A stretch of DNA of 64,000 bases from Bog-473 sp963817735 (GTDB lineage: Bacteria; Actinomycetota; Acidimicrobiia; Acidimicrobiales; RAAP-2): contig CAWFPP010000014.1 of the NCBI GenBank assembly GCA_963817735.1, forward strand, positions 310,001 to 374,000. Direction: 5' to 3'. Of the stretch, positions 43,444 to 51,674 are shown one piece after another. Position 1 is the first letter of the stretch. Each line of letters begins with the position of its first letter. The notes under the pieces were generated by a model. The model was not told the DNA's origin. It saw only the letters and a list, made by a program, of their open reading frames with translations, and ran no database searches. The position numbers and the translations under genes were made by a program.

Positions 43444-44192
43444 TCCCCTGCCTCGACGTCACCGGGGGGCGCGTGGTCAAGGGTGTGCGCTTCGTCGACC
43501 TCACCGACGAGGGCGACCCGGTCGAGCTGGCGTCCCGCTACGACCTCGAGGGCGCCGACGAGGTGACCTTCCTCGACATCACTGCGTCCTCGGACGACCG
43601 GGCCACGATGGTCGACGTCGTCGCCCGCACCGCCGAGCAGGTCTTCATCCCGTTGACCGTCGGGGGTGGCGTCCGGGCGGCGGAGGACGCACGCCGCCTC
43701 CTCCGGGCCGGCGCGGACAAGGTCGCGGTGAACACAGCCGCCGTGGAACGTCCGGAGCTGGTGCGCGACATCGCGGACGAGTTCGGCGGCCAGTGCGCCG
43801 TCGTGGCCATCGACGCCCGGGCGCGCACCGACGGCTCCGCCGGGTGGGAGGTCCACACGCACGGCGGACGGACGCCGGTGGACCGGGACGTGGTGGCCTG
43901 GGCCGTCGAGTGCGCGGCCAACGGCGCCGGCGAGATCCTCCTGACGTCCATGGACCGTGACGGCACCCGCCACGGGTTCGACCTGGCGCTGACGCGGGCC
44001 GTGGTGGACGCGGTCGACATCCCCGTGGTGGCCTCGGGTGGCGTGGGTGGCTTGCAGCACCTCGTCGACGGGGCGGTCGAAGGCGGGGCGGACGCCGTTC
44101 TGGCTGCTTCGATCTTCCACCGGCGCGAGTTCACCATCGGGGAGGCCAAGGCCTACATGGTGGCGCACGGAGTCACCGTCCGCCCGACGTGA
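43425..44192 (+). CDS. hisF: Imidazole glycerol phosphate synthase, cyclase subunit HisF
   Basis: The TIM-barrel partner of HisH. IRLIPCLDVTGGRVVKGVRF carries the catalytic Asp near residue 11. DLEGADEVTFLDITASSDDR, FIPLTVGGGVRAAEDARRLL and GEILLTSMDRDGTRHGFD carry the second Asp and the phosphate sites. The GTG at 43425 has a GGAGGGGG ribosome site inside hisA. Length 255, normal. This closes the core his block; the operon continues after a gap with a GroES-like gene. Confidence 0.97.
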   Translation: MRSIRLIPCLDVTGGRVVKGVRFVDLTDEGDPVELASRYDLEGADEVTFLDITASSDDRATMVDVVARTAEQVFIPLTVGGGVRAAEDARRLLRAGADKVAVNTAAVERPELVRDIADEFGGQCAVVAIDARARTDGSAGWEVHTHGGRTPVDRDVVAWAVECAANGAGEILLTSMDRDGTRHGFDLALTRAVVDAVDIPVVASGGVGGLQHLVDGAVEGGADAVLAASIFHRREFTIGEAKAYMVAHGVTVRPT

Positions 44193-44229
44193 GGCGTGCC
44201 CGCTGACCTGGGAGGGCGCAATCGTGCGG

Positions 44230-44235
44230 TACCGT
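44230..44235 (+). promoter_or_regulatory. -10 box of an internal leaderless promoter
   Basis: TACCGT ends exactly six bases before the GTG at 44242. The hexamer is identical to the one before nth. It would let the downstream his-trp genes be transcribed separately from hisDCBHAF. Confidence 0.5.
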
Positions 44236-44241
44236 GCAACG

Positions 44242-44619
44242 GTGCCCACGTCGACGACGAAAGACGGGTCCGGCCGGGCCAAGACCGGAAAACCGGCGGT
44301 GAGTGAGGACAAGCAGCCGATCTCGGTGCTCTTCGACCGGGTCATGGTGCAGATCTCGCCGACCGACGGTGAGCGGCGCTCGCGGGCCGGCATCCTGATC
44401 CCGGCCACGGCCCAGATCAGCCGGCGCCTCACCTGGGCCGAGGCGGTGGCCGTCGGGCCGCACGTGCGCACGGTCAAGGTCGGCGACACCGTGCTGTTCA
44501 ATCCCGAGGACCGCTTCGAGGTCGAGGTGCACGGCGAGGAGTACGTCATACTGCGCGAGCGCGACATCCACGCCATCGCCTCGCCGCGCAACGACAGCGG
44601 CACGGGGCTCTACCTTTGA
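44242..44619 (+). CDS. GroES-like co-chaperonin (Cpn10 family)
   Basis: A 125-residue protein whose core ISVLFDRVMVQISP, RRSRAGILIPATAQI, VAVGPHVRTVKVGDTVLFN and GEEYVILRERDIHAIA follows the Cpn10 family pattern, including the mobile-loop position. It is longer than ordinary GroES because of a charged N-terminus (about 28 residues) and a short tail. The mobile loop lacks a clear hydrophobic GroEL-binding triplet of the usual type (reads ILIPATAQ), so binding to a chaperonin is not certain. No groEL is nearby. It has its own leaderless promoter and its stop overlaps the hisI TTG. Confidence 0.8.
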   Translation: MPTSTTKDGSGRAKTGKPAVSEDKQPISVLFDRVMVQISPTDGERRSRAGILIPATAQISRRLTWAEAVAVGPHVRTVKVGDTVLFNPEDRFEVEVHGEEYVILRERDIHAIASPRNDSGTGLYL

Positions 44620-45032
44620 GCGCGCCCGGAGCAGGAGCCGCGGCGGCGGCCGTGCCTGAAGGGGTGCCGCTGACGTTCGACGCGGAGCTGGCGCGGCTGG
44701 TGGACTTCGACAAGGCGGGCGGCCTCGTGCCGGCCATCGTGCAGGACGCCGCCGACGGGACCGTCCTGACCGTGGCCTACATGGATGCCGAGGCGCTGCG
44801 CCGCACCATCGAGACGGGACGCACCTGGTTCTACAGCCGCAGCCGCCAGGAGTACTGGCAGAAGGGCGAGACGTCCGGCGACCGCCAGTACGTGCGCGAG
44901 GTGCGGATGGACTGCGACGGCGACGCCCTGGTCGTCCTGGTCGACCAGCACGGCCGCGGGGCCTGTCACACGGGGGAGCGGACGTGCTTCTTCCGGACCA
45001 TCGGCACGGGCCCGGGAGTGCCCGCGCCGTGA
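44616..45032 (+). CDS. hisI: Phosphoribosyl-AMP cyclohydrolase
   Basis: Opens the purine ring of PR-AMP in histidine synthesis. The metal-binding signature is MDCDGDALVVLVDQHGRGACHTGERTCFF (shown here as DCDGDAL and CHTGERTCFF), with the zinc Cys residues and Asp present; WFYSRSRQEYWQKGETSG is the second family block. The PR-ATP pyrophosphohydrolase (HisE) half found in many fused HisIE proteins is absent and no hisE gene is in the window. The likely start is TTG 44616, in a TTGA overlap with the GroES-like stop. Length 138, with an Ala-rich N-terminus. Confidence 0.93.
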   Translation: MSAPGAGAAAAAVPEGVPLTFDAELARLVDFDKAGGLVPAIVQDAADGTVLTVAYMDAEALRRTIETGRTWFYSRSRQEYWQKGETSGDRQYVREVRMDCDGDALVVLVDQHGRGACHTGERTCFFRTIGTGPGVPAP

Positions 45033-46630
45033 CCGCCGGCGGTGGGCCGGGCCCCGCGTCGTCGGCGGGGGCTCTGCGCTTCCACCCCGATGCCGCGGAG
45101 TTCGCCGCGCTGGCCAAGGCGCACACGATCGTGCCCGTCTGGTGCGAGGTCGTCGCCGACACGCTGACGCCCGTGACCTGTTTCGCCAACGTGGTGGGGG
45201 AGGGCGACGGCTTCCTCTTCGAGTCGGTCGAGGGTGGCGAGCGCTGGGGTCGCTACTCCTTCGTGGGGCGCCGCCCGCTGGCCACGCTCACGGCCCGGGG
45301 ACGGCACGTCGAGACCACAGGCACCTTGGGCCTGCATGACTCCGACGAGGGCATCCTCGCCGCGGTCGAGGCCTTGGTGGCGCGCTACGAGTCGCCCGCG
45401 CTGCCGGGGCTGCCGCCGCTGCACGGGGGCCTGGTCGGGTATCTCGGCTACGACGTCGTGCGTGAGGTCGAGCGCCTCCCCGACGTGCCCGCCGACGACC
45501 TGGGCCATCCCGACGCCGCCCTGGTCGTCATCGGCCAGTTCTGCGCGTTCGACCACTGGCGCCAGCGCATCGTGCTCGTCGACAACGTGGTGGTGCCCGT
45601 CCTCTCCGACGGCCCCGACGCCGAGGCCGATCCCGCCGGTGCCGTGCGCGCCGCCTACGAGACGGCCTGCGCGCGGCTCGTCGAGCTGGCCGCCGACTGC
45701 GCGCGGCCGGCGGACGGCTCGGACCCCCGGCCCATGGTGGCCGCACCGCGCCCAGGGCTCCCGAAGGCCGAGGCGCAGCGGACGGTCAGCTCGGAGGAGT
45801 ACAAGGCGTCGATCGGCGTGGCCAAGGAGTACATCCGGGCCGGCGACATCTTTCAGGTGGTGCTGTCGCAGCGCTTCGACCTCGACCTCGAGGCCGACCC
45901 CTATGACGTCTACCGCGCCCTGCGCCTGCTCAACCCGAGCCCCTACATGTATTTCCTTCGGTTCCCAGAGCTGACTGTCGTCGGGGCCTCGCCCGAGCCG
46001 ATGGTCCGGTTGCGCGACGGCGTGGTCATCTCCCGCCCGATCGCCGGGTCGCGGCCCCGCGGCGAGAACGAGCAGCACGACCGACTGCTCGAGGCCGAGC
46101 TGGCCGAGGACCCCAAGGAACTGGCCGAGCACATCATGCTGGTGGACCTGGCCCGCAACGACGTCGGCCGCGTGGTCCGCTTCGGCACCGAGAAGGTGGA
46201 CGAGCTCATGACGATCGAGCGCTACAGCCACATCATGCACATCACGTCACAGGTGTCGGGCGAGCTGGCCGAGGGCAAGGGCCCGATCGACGTGTTGCGG
46301 GCGACGCTGCCGGCCGGGACCCTCTCGGGCGCGCCCAAGGTGCGCGCCATGGAGATCATCGATGAGCTCGAGCCGACCAAACGAGGGGTCTACGGGGGCG
46401 TGGTCGGCTACATCGACTTCTCGGGCAACGTCGACACCGCCATCGCCATCCGGACCATGGTGGTGACACCGGACGGGCGCGCCAGCGTGCAGGCGGGCGC
46501 CGGCATAGTGGCCGACAGCGACCCGCAGAGCGAGGACGAGGAGTGCGCGCACAAGGCCGGGGCGCTGCTGGTCGCCGTCAGCGCCGCACGCGACATGAGC
46601 GCGGCCCGCCGGCCCGGGACGGCGTCGTGA
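45029..46630 (+). CDS. trpE: Anthranilate synthase component I
   Basis: Converts chorismate to anthranilate with ammonia from TrpG. The N-terminal regulatory domain has FLFESVEGGERWGRYSFVG, the tryptophan-binding LLES-like loop. The chorismate domain has ISRPIAGSRPRG, LVDLARNDVGRVVRFG, and SHIMHITSQVSGELAEG, then GTLSGAPKVRAMEIIDELE and AGAGIVADSDPQSEDEE. Length is 533. The GTG start overlaps hisI, so the trp genes follow the his genes in the same transcription unit. trpG and trpD are not in the window. Confidence 0.95.
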   Translation: MTAGGGPGPASSAGALRFHPDAAEFAALAKAHTIVPVWCEVVADTLTPVTCFANVVGEGDGFLFESVEGGERWGRYSFVGRRPLATLTARGRHVETTGTLGLHDSDEGILAAVEALVARYESPALPGLPPLHGGLVGYLGYDVVREVERLPDVPADDLGHPDAALVVIGQFCAFDHWRQRIVLVDNVVVPVLSDGPDAEADPAGAVRAAYETACARLVELAADCARPADGSDPRPMVAAPRPGLPKAEAQRTVSSEEYKASIGVAKEYIRAGDIFQVVLSQRFDLDLEADPYDVYRALRLLNPSPYMYFLRFPELTVVGASPEPMVRLRDGVVISRPIAGSRPRGENEQHDRLLEAELAEDPKELAEHIMLVDLARNDVGRVVRFGTEKVDELMTIERYSHIMHITSQVSGELAEGKGPIDVLRATLPAGTLSGAPKVRAMEIIDELEPTKRGVYGGVVGYIDFSGNVDTAIAIRTMVVTPDGRASVQAGAGIVADSDPQSEDEECAHKAGALLVAVSAARDMSAARRPGTAS

Positions 46631-47643
46631 CCGCGGCCGCGCTCGACGCCGAGACGGCCGCGTTGCGTCATGGTGCCGGCGCCTTCGGAACCGGCCGCGA
46701 CATCCTGGCCGTGCGCGGGCCCGACGCTGAGGCGTACCTGCAGGGCCAGCTGAGCCAGGACGTGGCCGCACTGACGGTGGGCGCCACGGCCGACAGCCTG
46801 CTCCTCGAGCCGGACGGCAAGTTGTCGGCCCTGCTGCGCGTGACCCGCACCGACGGCCAGGGCTTCGTGCTCGATGTGGACCGCGGCTACGGCGACGCCG
46901 TGCTGGCGCGGCTGCGCCGCTTTCTGCTGCGCTCGAAGGTCGAGCTCGAGACGCTCGACTGGCGCGGCCTGTCCCTGCGCGGCGAGGGCGTGGCGTCGGC
47001 CGCGGCCGGGCTGCTGACGGTGCTGGCCGAGCGGGGCGTGCTGGGCCTGCCCTTCGCCTGGAACGGCTGGACCGGCATCGACCTCCTCGGACCCGAGGAC
47101 GTGGTGCTGGGTCCGGGTGACGCCGCCCTGCCGGAGGGCATCACCGCCTGTGGTGCCGACGCGGTCGAGGCCTGCCGGATCGTGACGGGGATCCCCGCCA
47201 TGGGGACCGAGCTCACCGCCAAGACCATCGCCGCGGAGGCGGGCCTGGTCGAGCGCACGGTCAGCTTCACCAAGGGCTGCTACACCGGGCAGGAGCTGGT
47301 GGCGCGCCTGGACGCCCGCGGCTCCAACGTGGCCCGTCGCCTGGTCGGTGTCGTGGCCCCGGCCGGCGACGAGGCGGCGCTGACCCGGGGCATGACCCTG
47401 CACGCGGGCGACGCGCCGGCTGGTGACGGCGCCGCCGAGGACAAGGTGGTGGGGACGATCACCTCCGCCGCCTGGAGCAGCGAGCTCGGGACGTGGGTCG
47501 CCCTGGGCTACCTCCACCGCAGCGTGGAGTCCCCGGGCCCGGTCCGGGTGCGCTCGGGCGACGGCGTCGGCGGCTCCCGCCCCGCCCGGGTGAGCCGGCT
47601 GCCCCTGACCGGAGCGGGACCGGCGGGGACCGAAGCCGGCTGA
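46627..47643 (+). CDS. ygfZ: YgfZ/GcvT-domain tetrahydrofolate-binding protein
   Basis: A folate-dependent protein linked to iron-sulfur cluster maturation and repair. Evidence: the N-terminal GcvT-like beginning (LRGP.AEAYLQGQLSQDV), and the YgfZ signature KGCYTGQELVARLDARG with the conserved Cys, plus the C-terminal barrel (VVGTITSAAWSSELGTWVALGYL). Length is 338. It is coupled to trpE by GTGA, an unusual neighbour, and is followed by two small membrane-protein genes. Confidence 0.9.
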   Translation: MTAAALDAETAALRHGAGAFGTGRDILAVRGPDAEAYLQGQLSQDVAALTVGATADSLLLEPDGKLSALLRVTRTDGQGFVLDVDRGYGDAVLARLRRFLLRSKVELETLDWRGLSLRGEGVASAAAGLLTVLAERGVLGLPFAWNGWTGIDLLGPEDVVLGPGDAALPEGITACGADAVEACRIVTGIPAMGTELTAKTIAAEAGLVERTVSFTKGCYTGQELVARLDARGSNVARRLVGVVAPAGDEAALTRGMTLHAGDAPAGDGAAEDKVVGTITSAAWSSELGTWVALGYLHRSVESPGPVRVRSGDGVGGSRPARVSRLPLTGAGPAGTEAG

Positions 47644-47658
47644 GGGACGGCCGCACCG

Positions 47659-48186
47659 GTGTCCGCAGGGGAAGGGCCGGGCGGAGGAAGCCGGGACCGG
47701 CCGCCACGCCCTCCTCGGCCCGTGCGGCCCGTGCGGCTGGGGCGGCGGCTGCGGCTGCAGCTGCGGCGTACGCGGCGCACCGTGTTCCTGGCGCTGGCCG
47801 CGGCCTACGCGCTCGGGGCGGCGACCACGACGGCGTTCAGTGGGTCGGCCGACGTGGTGACCGCCGTGCCGATCGTCGGCGTCGCCGTCCTGGTGCTGGT
47901 GCGGTGGCCGCTGCGATCGCGGCCCGCGGCGCCGCCGCCAGGGGTCGAGCATCCGTGGCGGGCCTGGGCCGTCCTCTTCTTCGCGTTGGTGGCGTGGGAG
48001 CTCGCCGAGTACCTCGCCCGGGGCAGCCGCGCCGCCCACCCCACGCTGAGCTCCATGCTCGATGCAGTGGACCGCCAGTACGGGCTGAAGGCGCTCGTAT
48101 TCTTCCTCTGGCTCTGCCTCGGCGCCGCCATCGTGCGCAGCGGACGGCAGCACCGTGAACAGCGCACCGGGCCGGTGTCGTCGTGA
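47659..48186 (+). CDS. Hypothetical membrane protein with basic/Pro-rich N-terminus
   Basis: 175 residues. The first 40 are rich in Gly, Arg and Pro, then three predicted TM segments (FLALAAAYALGAATTTAF, VVTAVPIVGVAVLVLV, WAVLFFALVAWELAEYLARG region) and a cytoplasmic or external helix ending in a fourth hydrophobic stretch (KALVFFLWLCLGAAIVR). Start GTG 47659 lies 15 bases after ygfZ. The stop overlaps the next GTG. I recognise no family; the tight coupling suggests a small membrane pair with the following gene. Confidence 0.7.
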   Translation: MSAGEGPGGGSRDRPPRPPRPVRPVRLGRRLRLQLRRTRRTVFLALAAAYALGAATTTAFSGSADVVTAVPIVGVAVLVLVRWPLRSRPAAPPPGVEHPWRAWAVLFFALVAWELAEYLARGSRAAHPTLSSMLDAVDRQYGLKALVFFLWLCLGAAIVRSGRQHREQRTGPVSS

Positions 48187-48380
48187 GCTCGGCGCTCTCG
48201 TACGCGGTGTGGGGGGTCCTGGGTCTGGCCACGGTCGGCGTATTGGCCGCCTCGCATACCGGACGCTCCTCGCCGGCCCGCCCCGCAGTGGTGCTGCAAC
48301 GGCTGGCGACGGGGCCGTTCCTGCGCATCGTGCTGGTCCTGTCCTGGATGTGGGCGGGGTGGCACCTGTTCGCCCGTTGA
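48183..48380 (+). CDS. Small two-TM membrane protein (DUF6186-like ending)
   Basis: 65 residues with two hydrophobic stretches (SYAVWGVLGLATVGVLAAS and FLRIVLVLSWMWAGWHLF). The ending W-M-W-A-G-W-H-L-F-A-R resembles small actinobacterial membrane proteins I know as DUF6186, but the match is only to that motif. It overlaps the previous gene by GTGA. Function unknown. Confidence 0.65.
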   Translation: MSSALSYAVWGVLGLATVGVLAASHTGRSSPARPAVVLQRLATGPFLRIVLVLSWMWAGWHLFAR

Positions 48381-48477
48381 GTAGGCCCCGGGACCCCGGC
48401 AACGGCCGTGCGCCCACGCACCGCGATGGCAACCGGACGCCACCGAACCTGAGACAACCGGGGCACAAGCTTTGCCC

Positions 48478-48660
48478 ATGGGGGAAGGCGAGGTCGACAC
48501 GGACGGCGAGGTCGACACGGACGGCGGGAGCGAGGAGGACGAGGAGTCGCTGCCCGACCTGGCGCCGTGGCGTCAGGTCGGTTGGATCTTCCGCGACGGG
48601 GACTCCATCGCCATCGAGCGGCAGGGCGAACGCCTGCGCTCCCGGGTGCTGGCGGACTGA
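48478..48660 (+). CDS. Small acidic hypothetical protein
   Basis: 60 residues. The N-terminus has the tandem GEVDTDGEVDTDGG from an 18-bp direct repeat (48489-48524), followed by an acidic run and a folded-looking core (WRQVGWIFRDGDSIAIERQG). ATG 48478 is preferred over TTG 48472. Its stop overlaps the ATG of the next gene (TGATGG). No recognisable family. Confidence 0.55.
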   Translation: MGEGEVDTDGEVDTDGGSEEDEESLPDLAPWRQVGWIFRDGDSIAIERQGERLRSRVLAD

Positions 48661-48869
48661 TGGTCAAGCTCATTCAGGTGGCGGACGACGGCACGGAGAC
48701 GGCATCCATCGAAGTCGACGACTTCACCATGGAGGTCATCTACTCGGGGCTGGCCGAGATGCTGCGTGACGCCGTCGCGGCACGACCGCCGGCATCGGCG
48801 CCCGCCTGCGAGCTGCCGCGTGACGCCCGCCAGCGCCGCCAGCGCGTCCTCAGCCGTTTGCGCGACTGA
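48660..48869 (+). CDS. Small hypothetical protein, coupled to the preceding gene
   Basis: 69 residues beginning VKLIQVADDGTETASIEVDD, ending with an Arg-rich helix (ARQRRQRVLSRLRD). One-base stop/start overlap with the previous gene suggests translational coupling. It could be a small regulatory or adaptor pair between ygfZ and trpC, but nothing in the sequence names a function. Confidence 0.55.
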   Translation: MVKLIQVADDGTETASIEVDDFTMEVIYSGLAEMLRDAVAARPPASAPACELPRDARQRRQRVLSRLRD

Positions 48870-48995
48870 CCGTTTCCTTTCGCCCCCACGCCTGTGGCGA
48901 CGACGCACCGGGGCCGTCGGGGCTCCCCGGGACTCCCCGGGACTCCCGTACTGCTCTGGACAGGGGAGTGGACCAGGCGCGAAAGGGTGCGCCAC

Positions 48996-49001
48996 TACGC
49001 T
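48996..49001 (+). promoter_or_regulatory. Candidate -10 box for trpC
   Basis: TACGCT ends eight bases before the trpC ATG at 49010, nearly leaderless. It would separate trpCFBA from the upstream genes. The 140-base gap before it contains GGGACTCCCC-type direct repeats (48923-48945) but no clear attenuator. Confidence 0.4.
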
Positions 49002-49009
49002 GAAGCGTC

Positions 49010-49798
49010 ATGCCCACCTACCTGGCGGACATTCTCGCTGCTCACCGGGCCCGCGCCGAGGGTGACCGCCGCGCCCTTCCCGACCTGGTCGAACAGGCGG
49101 CGAGCACGGCTCCGCCCCGGGACTTCACGGGTGCGCTGCGGGCCGACGGCCTGTCGTGCATCGCCGAGATCAAGCGACGGTCACCCTCCAAGGGCGACCT
49201 CGACCCCGGCCTGCAGGCGGATCTCGTGGCCAAGGACTACGTCACGGGCGGCGCCGCCTGCCTGTCGGTCCTGACCGACGTCGAGTTCTTCGGGGGGTCG
49301 ACGGCCGACCTGGCCTCGGCCCGCCAGGCGTCGGGCCTGCCCGTGCTGCGCAAGGACTTCACGGTCCAGGAGGCCGACGTGGCCGATGCCCGCCTGATGG
49401 GAGCCGACGCCGTGCTCCTGATCGCCGCCGCGCTTTCGGATGCCGAGTTGGCGGCCTGCGCCGCGCTGGCCGGGCGGCTCGGACTGGCCGCCCTGGTGGA
49501 GGTGCACGACGACGAGGAGCTCGCCCGCGCGCTCGGTGCGGGTGCGGCACTGATCGGGGTGAACCAGCGCGACCTGCGCACGTTCCAGGTGGATCACGAG
49601 CGTGCCTGCGCGTTGGCGGCCGACATCCCCGCCGGCGTCGTCGCGGTCGCCGAGTCGGGCATTCGCGACGCGGCCGATGCCCGGCGCCTGGCCGAGGCCG
49701 GCTACGACGCCATTCTGGTCGGCGAGACGCTGATGCGGGCGGCGGACCGGCCGGCACAACTGCGCGAGCTGGTCGGGCATCCGGTCGGAGCACGATGA
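49010..49798 (+). CDS. trpC: Indole-3-glycerol-phosphate synthase
   Basis: A TIM barrel forming the indole ring. It shows AEIKRRSPSKGDLDP (catalytic Lys and Glu region), LSVLTDVEFFGGSTADLASA, LRKDFTVQEADVADARLMGADAVLLI, LVEVHDDEELARAL, IGVNQRDLRTFQVD and VAESGIRDAADARRLAEAG, all standard. Length 262. It is separate from trpF, whose ATG overlaps its stop (ATGA). Confidence 0.96.
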   Translation: MPTYLADILAAHRARAEGDRRALPDLVEQAASTAPPRDFTGALRADGLSCIAEIKRRSPSKGDLDPGLQADLVAKDYVTGGAACLSVLTDVEFFGGSTADLASARQASGLPVLRKDFTVQEADVADARLMGADAVLLIAAALSDAELAACAALAGRLGLAALVEVHDDEELARALGAGAALIGVNQRDLRTFQVDHERACALAADIPAGVVAVAESGIRDAADARRLAEAGYDAILVGETLMRAADRPAQLRELVGHPVGAR

Positions 49799-50478
49799 GC
49801 GGGGACCTGTTCGTGAAGATCGACGGCATCACGTCCGAGGCCGACGCGCTGCTCTCGGTCAGCCTCGGGGCCTCGGCGGTGGGGTTCATCTTCGCCCCCT
49901 CCCCGCGGCAGGTCTCGGTCCAGCTCGCCGGCGATATCGCCAAGCGGCTGCCCGAGCACGTCCTGACGGTGGGCGTCTTCCGCGACGAGGCTCCCCAGCG
50001 CGTCGTCGAGGCGATCCGGCTCGCCGGGCTGGGTGCGGCGCAGATGCACGGGCACGAGTCGGCCGAGGAGACCAGATGGGTCCGCTCCCGCGTCCCGACG
50101 GTGATCAAGGCGTTCCCCGCCGGTGACCGCACCATCATTCGCTTCGACGAGTTCGGAGCCGACTTCCTCCTGGTCGACGGCGACAACCCGGGTTCGGGCC
50201 AGGTCTTCGACTGGCGCCTCGCCGAGGGGGTGGCCAACCACGATCGGTTGATCGTCGCAGGTGGCCTGCGCCCCGACAACGTGGCCCAGGCCGTGGCCCA
50301 CCTGCGACCGCGCGGGGTCGACGTGTCGAGCGGGGTCGAGTCCGCTCCGGGTCGGAAAGACCCGCTGCTCCTGCGCGAGTTCATCGCCAACGCGCGGCAG
50401 GCCTATGCCGAGGTCGCCGCCCGTAACCCGCTCGACGACGCCGAGGCGGAGGAGCCCTACGACTGGAGGGACGGGTGA
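49795..50478 (+). CDS. trpF: Phosphoribosylanthranilate isomerase with Asp in place of the catalytic Cys
   Basis: Amadori isomerase of tryptophan synthesis. The fold is clear: SLGASAVGFIFAPSPRQVSV, VGVFRDEAPQRVVEAIR, LGAAQMHGHES, the general-acid Asp in FLLVDGDNPGSGQVFDW, and DVSSGVESAPGRKDP. The N-terminal motif reads VKIDGIT where nearly all TrpF enzymes have K-I-C-G-I-T; the Cys is the general base. The codon is GAC (49822-49824), two changes from a Cys codon. HisA uses Asp at the same place, so the enzyme may still work. A separate trpF is itself unusual, since many actinobacteria rely on PriA. The C-terminus has an acidic extension. Confidence 0.92.
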   Translation: MSGDLFVKIDGITSEADALLSVSLGASAVGFIFAPSPRQVSVQLAGDIAKRLPEHVLTVGVFRDEAPQRVVEAIRLAGLGAAQMHGHESAEETRWVRSRVPTVIKAFPAGDRTIIRFDEFGADFLLVDGDNPGSGQVFDWRLAEGVANHDRLIVAGGLRPDNVAQAVAHLRPRGVDVSSGVESAPGRKDPLLLREFIANARQAYAEVAARNPLDDAEAEEPYDWRDG

Positions 50479-51674
50479 GCGAGGAGCACGAGAGCCTGAT
50501 GGGCCGGCCCGGCGCGGACGGTCGCTTCGGCGAGTTCGGAGGACGTTTCGTCCCCGAGTCGCTCATGCCCGCCTGCCTGGAGCTCGAGAAGTGGTTCGAC
50601 GATGCCTGGGGCGACCCGGCCTTCCGTGCCGAGTTGGACGGCCTGCTGCGCCACTACGGCGGGCGCCCCACCCCGGTGACCGAGTGCACGCGTCTGTCGG
50701 AGCGCCTCGGCGTCCGCGTCCTCCTGAAGCGGGAGGACCTGGCCCACACCGGTTCGCACAAGCTGAACAACGTCGTGGGCCAGGCGCTGTTGACCAGGCG
50801 CATGGGCAAGTCGCGCCTGATCGCCGAGACGGGAGCGGGCCAGCACGGCGTGGCCTCCGCCACCGCCGCGGCGCTGTTCGGCCTGGAGTGCACCGTGTTC
50901 ATGGGCGAGGTGGACACGCAACGCCAGGAGCTCAACGTCTTCCGCATGGAGCTGCTGGGCGCCGAGGTCAAGACGGTGACATCGGGCAGCCGGACGCTCA
51001 AGGACGCAGTGAACGAGGCCATGCGCGAGTGGGTGGCCACGGTGGACACGACGCACTACTGCCTCGGTTCGGTCATGGGGCCGCATCCATTCCCCTACAT
51101 GGTGCGCCAGCTGCAGCGCGTCATCGGCGACGAAGCGCGGGCCCAGTGCGCCGACCTGCTGGAGGGTGCTGTGCCCGATGTCGTCGTTGCCTGCATCGGC
51201 GGCGGCTCGAATGCGGCGGGGACCTTCGCCGGCTTCGTCGACACGCATGCCCGGCTCGTCGGCGTCGAAGCGGCCGGCGGCGCCGCCATCACGAACGGCA
51301 TCCCGGGGATCCTGCACGGCATGCATTCCCGGCTGCTGCAGGACGAGGCGGGTCAGATCGAAGAGGCGAAGTCGATCTCGGCCGGCTTGGACTACCCCGG
51401 GCTCGGTCCCGAGCACGCGCACCTGGCCGCCACGGGACGGGCCGAGTACTCGATGGCGACCGACGACGAGGTGCTCGAAGCCTTCCGGCTGCTCAGCCAC
51501 ACCGAGGGCATCATCCCCGCGCTGGAGTCGTCGCACGCGGTCGCCTGGGTGGCCCGGAACGCCGGCACCGATGACCTGCCCGCTGGATCCACCGTGTTGA
51601 TCACCCTGTCGGGCCGCGGCGACAAGGACGTCGCCCAGGTGCGCGAGATCTTCGGGCGCCGACACGATGGCTGA
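50475..51674 (+). CDS. trpB: Tryptophan synthase beta subunit
   Basis: PLP enzyme joining indole and serine. FGEFGGRFVPESLM, KREDLAHTGSHKLNNVVGQA with the Schiff-base Lys (about residue 96), AETGAGQHGVASATAAAL, the phosphate-binding GGGSNAAGTF, and LSGRGDKD at the C-terminus are all present. Length 399. GTG 50475 overlaps the trpF stop. The last 8 bases overlap trpA. This is the TrpB1 type paired with trpA. Confidence 0.97.
   Translation: MSEEHESLMGRPGADGRFGEFGGRFVPESLMPACLELEKWFDDAWGDPAFRAELDGLLRHYGGRPTPVTECTRLSERLGVRVLLKREDLAHTGSHKLNNVVGQALLTRRMGKSRLIAETGAGQHGVASATAAALFGLECTVFMGEVDTQRQELNVFRMELLGAEVKTVTSGSRTLKDAVNEAMREWVATVDTTHYCLGSVMGPHPFPYMVRQLQRVIGDEARAQCADLLEGAVPDVVVACIGGGSNAAGTFAGFVDTHARLVGVEAAGGAAITNGIPGILHGMHSRLLQDEAGQIEEAKSISAGLDYPGLGPEHAHLAATGRAEYSMATDDEVLEAFRLLSHTEGIIPALESSHAVAWVARNAGTDDLPAGSTVLITLSGRGDKDVAQVREIFGRRHDG

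Noticed and set aside
48870..49009. A trp leader-peptide attenuator
   Set aside because: There is no short frame with tandem Trp codons, and the likely promoter lies only a few bases before trpC.
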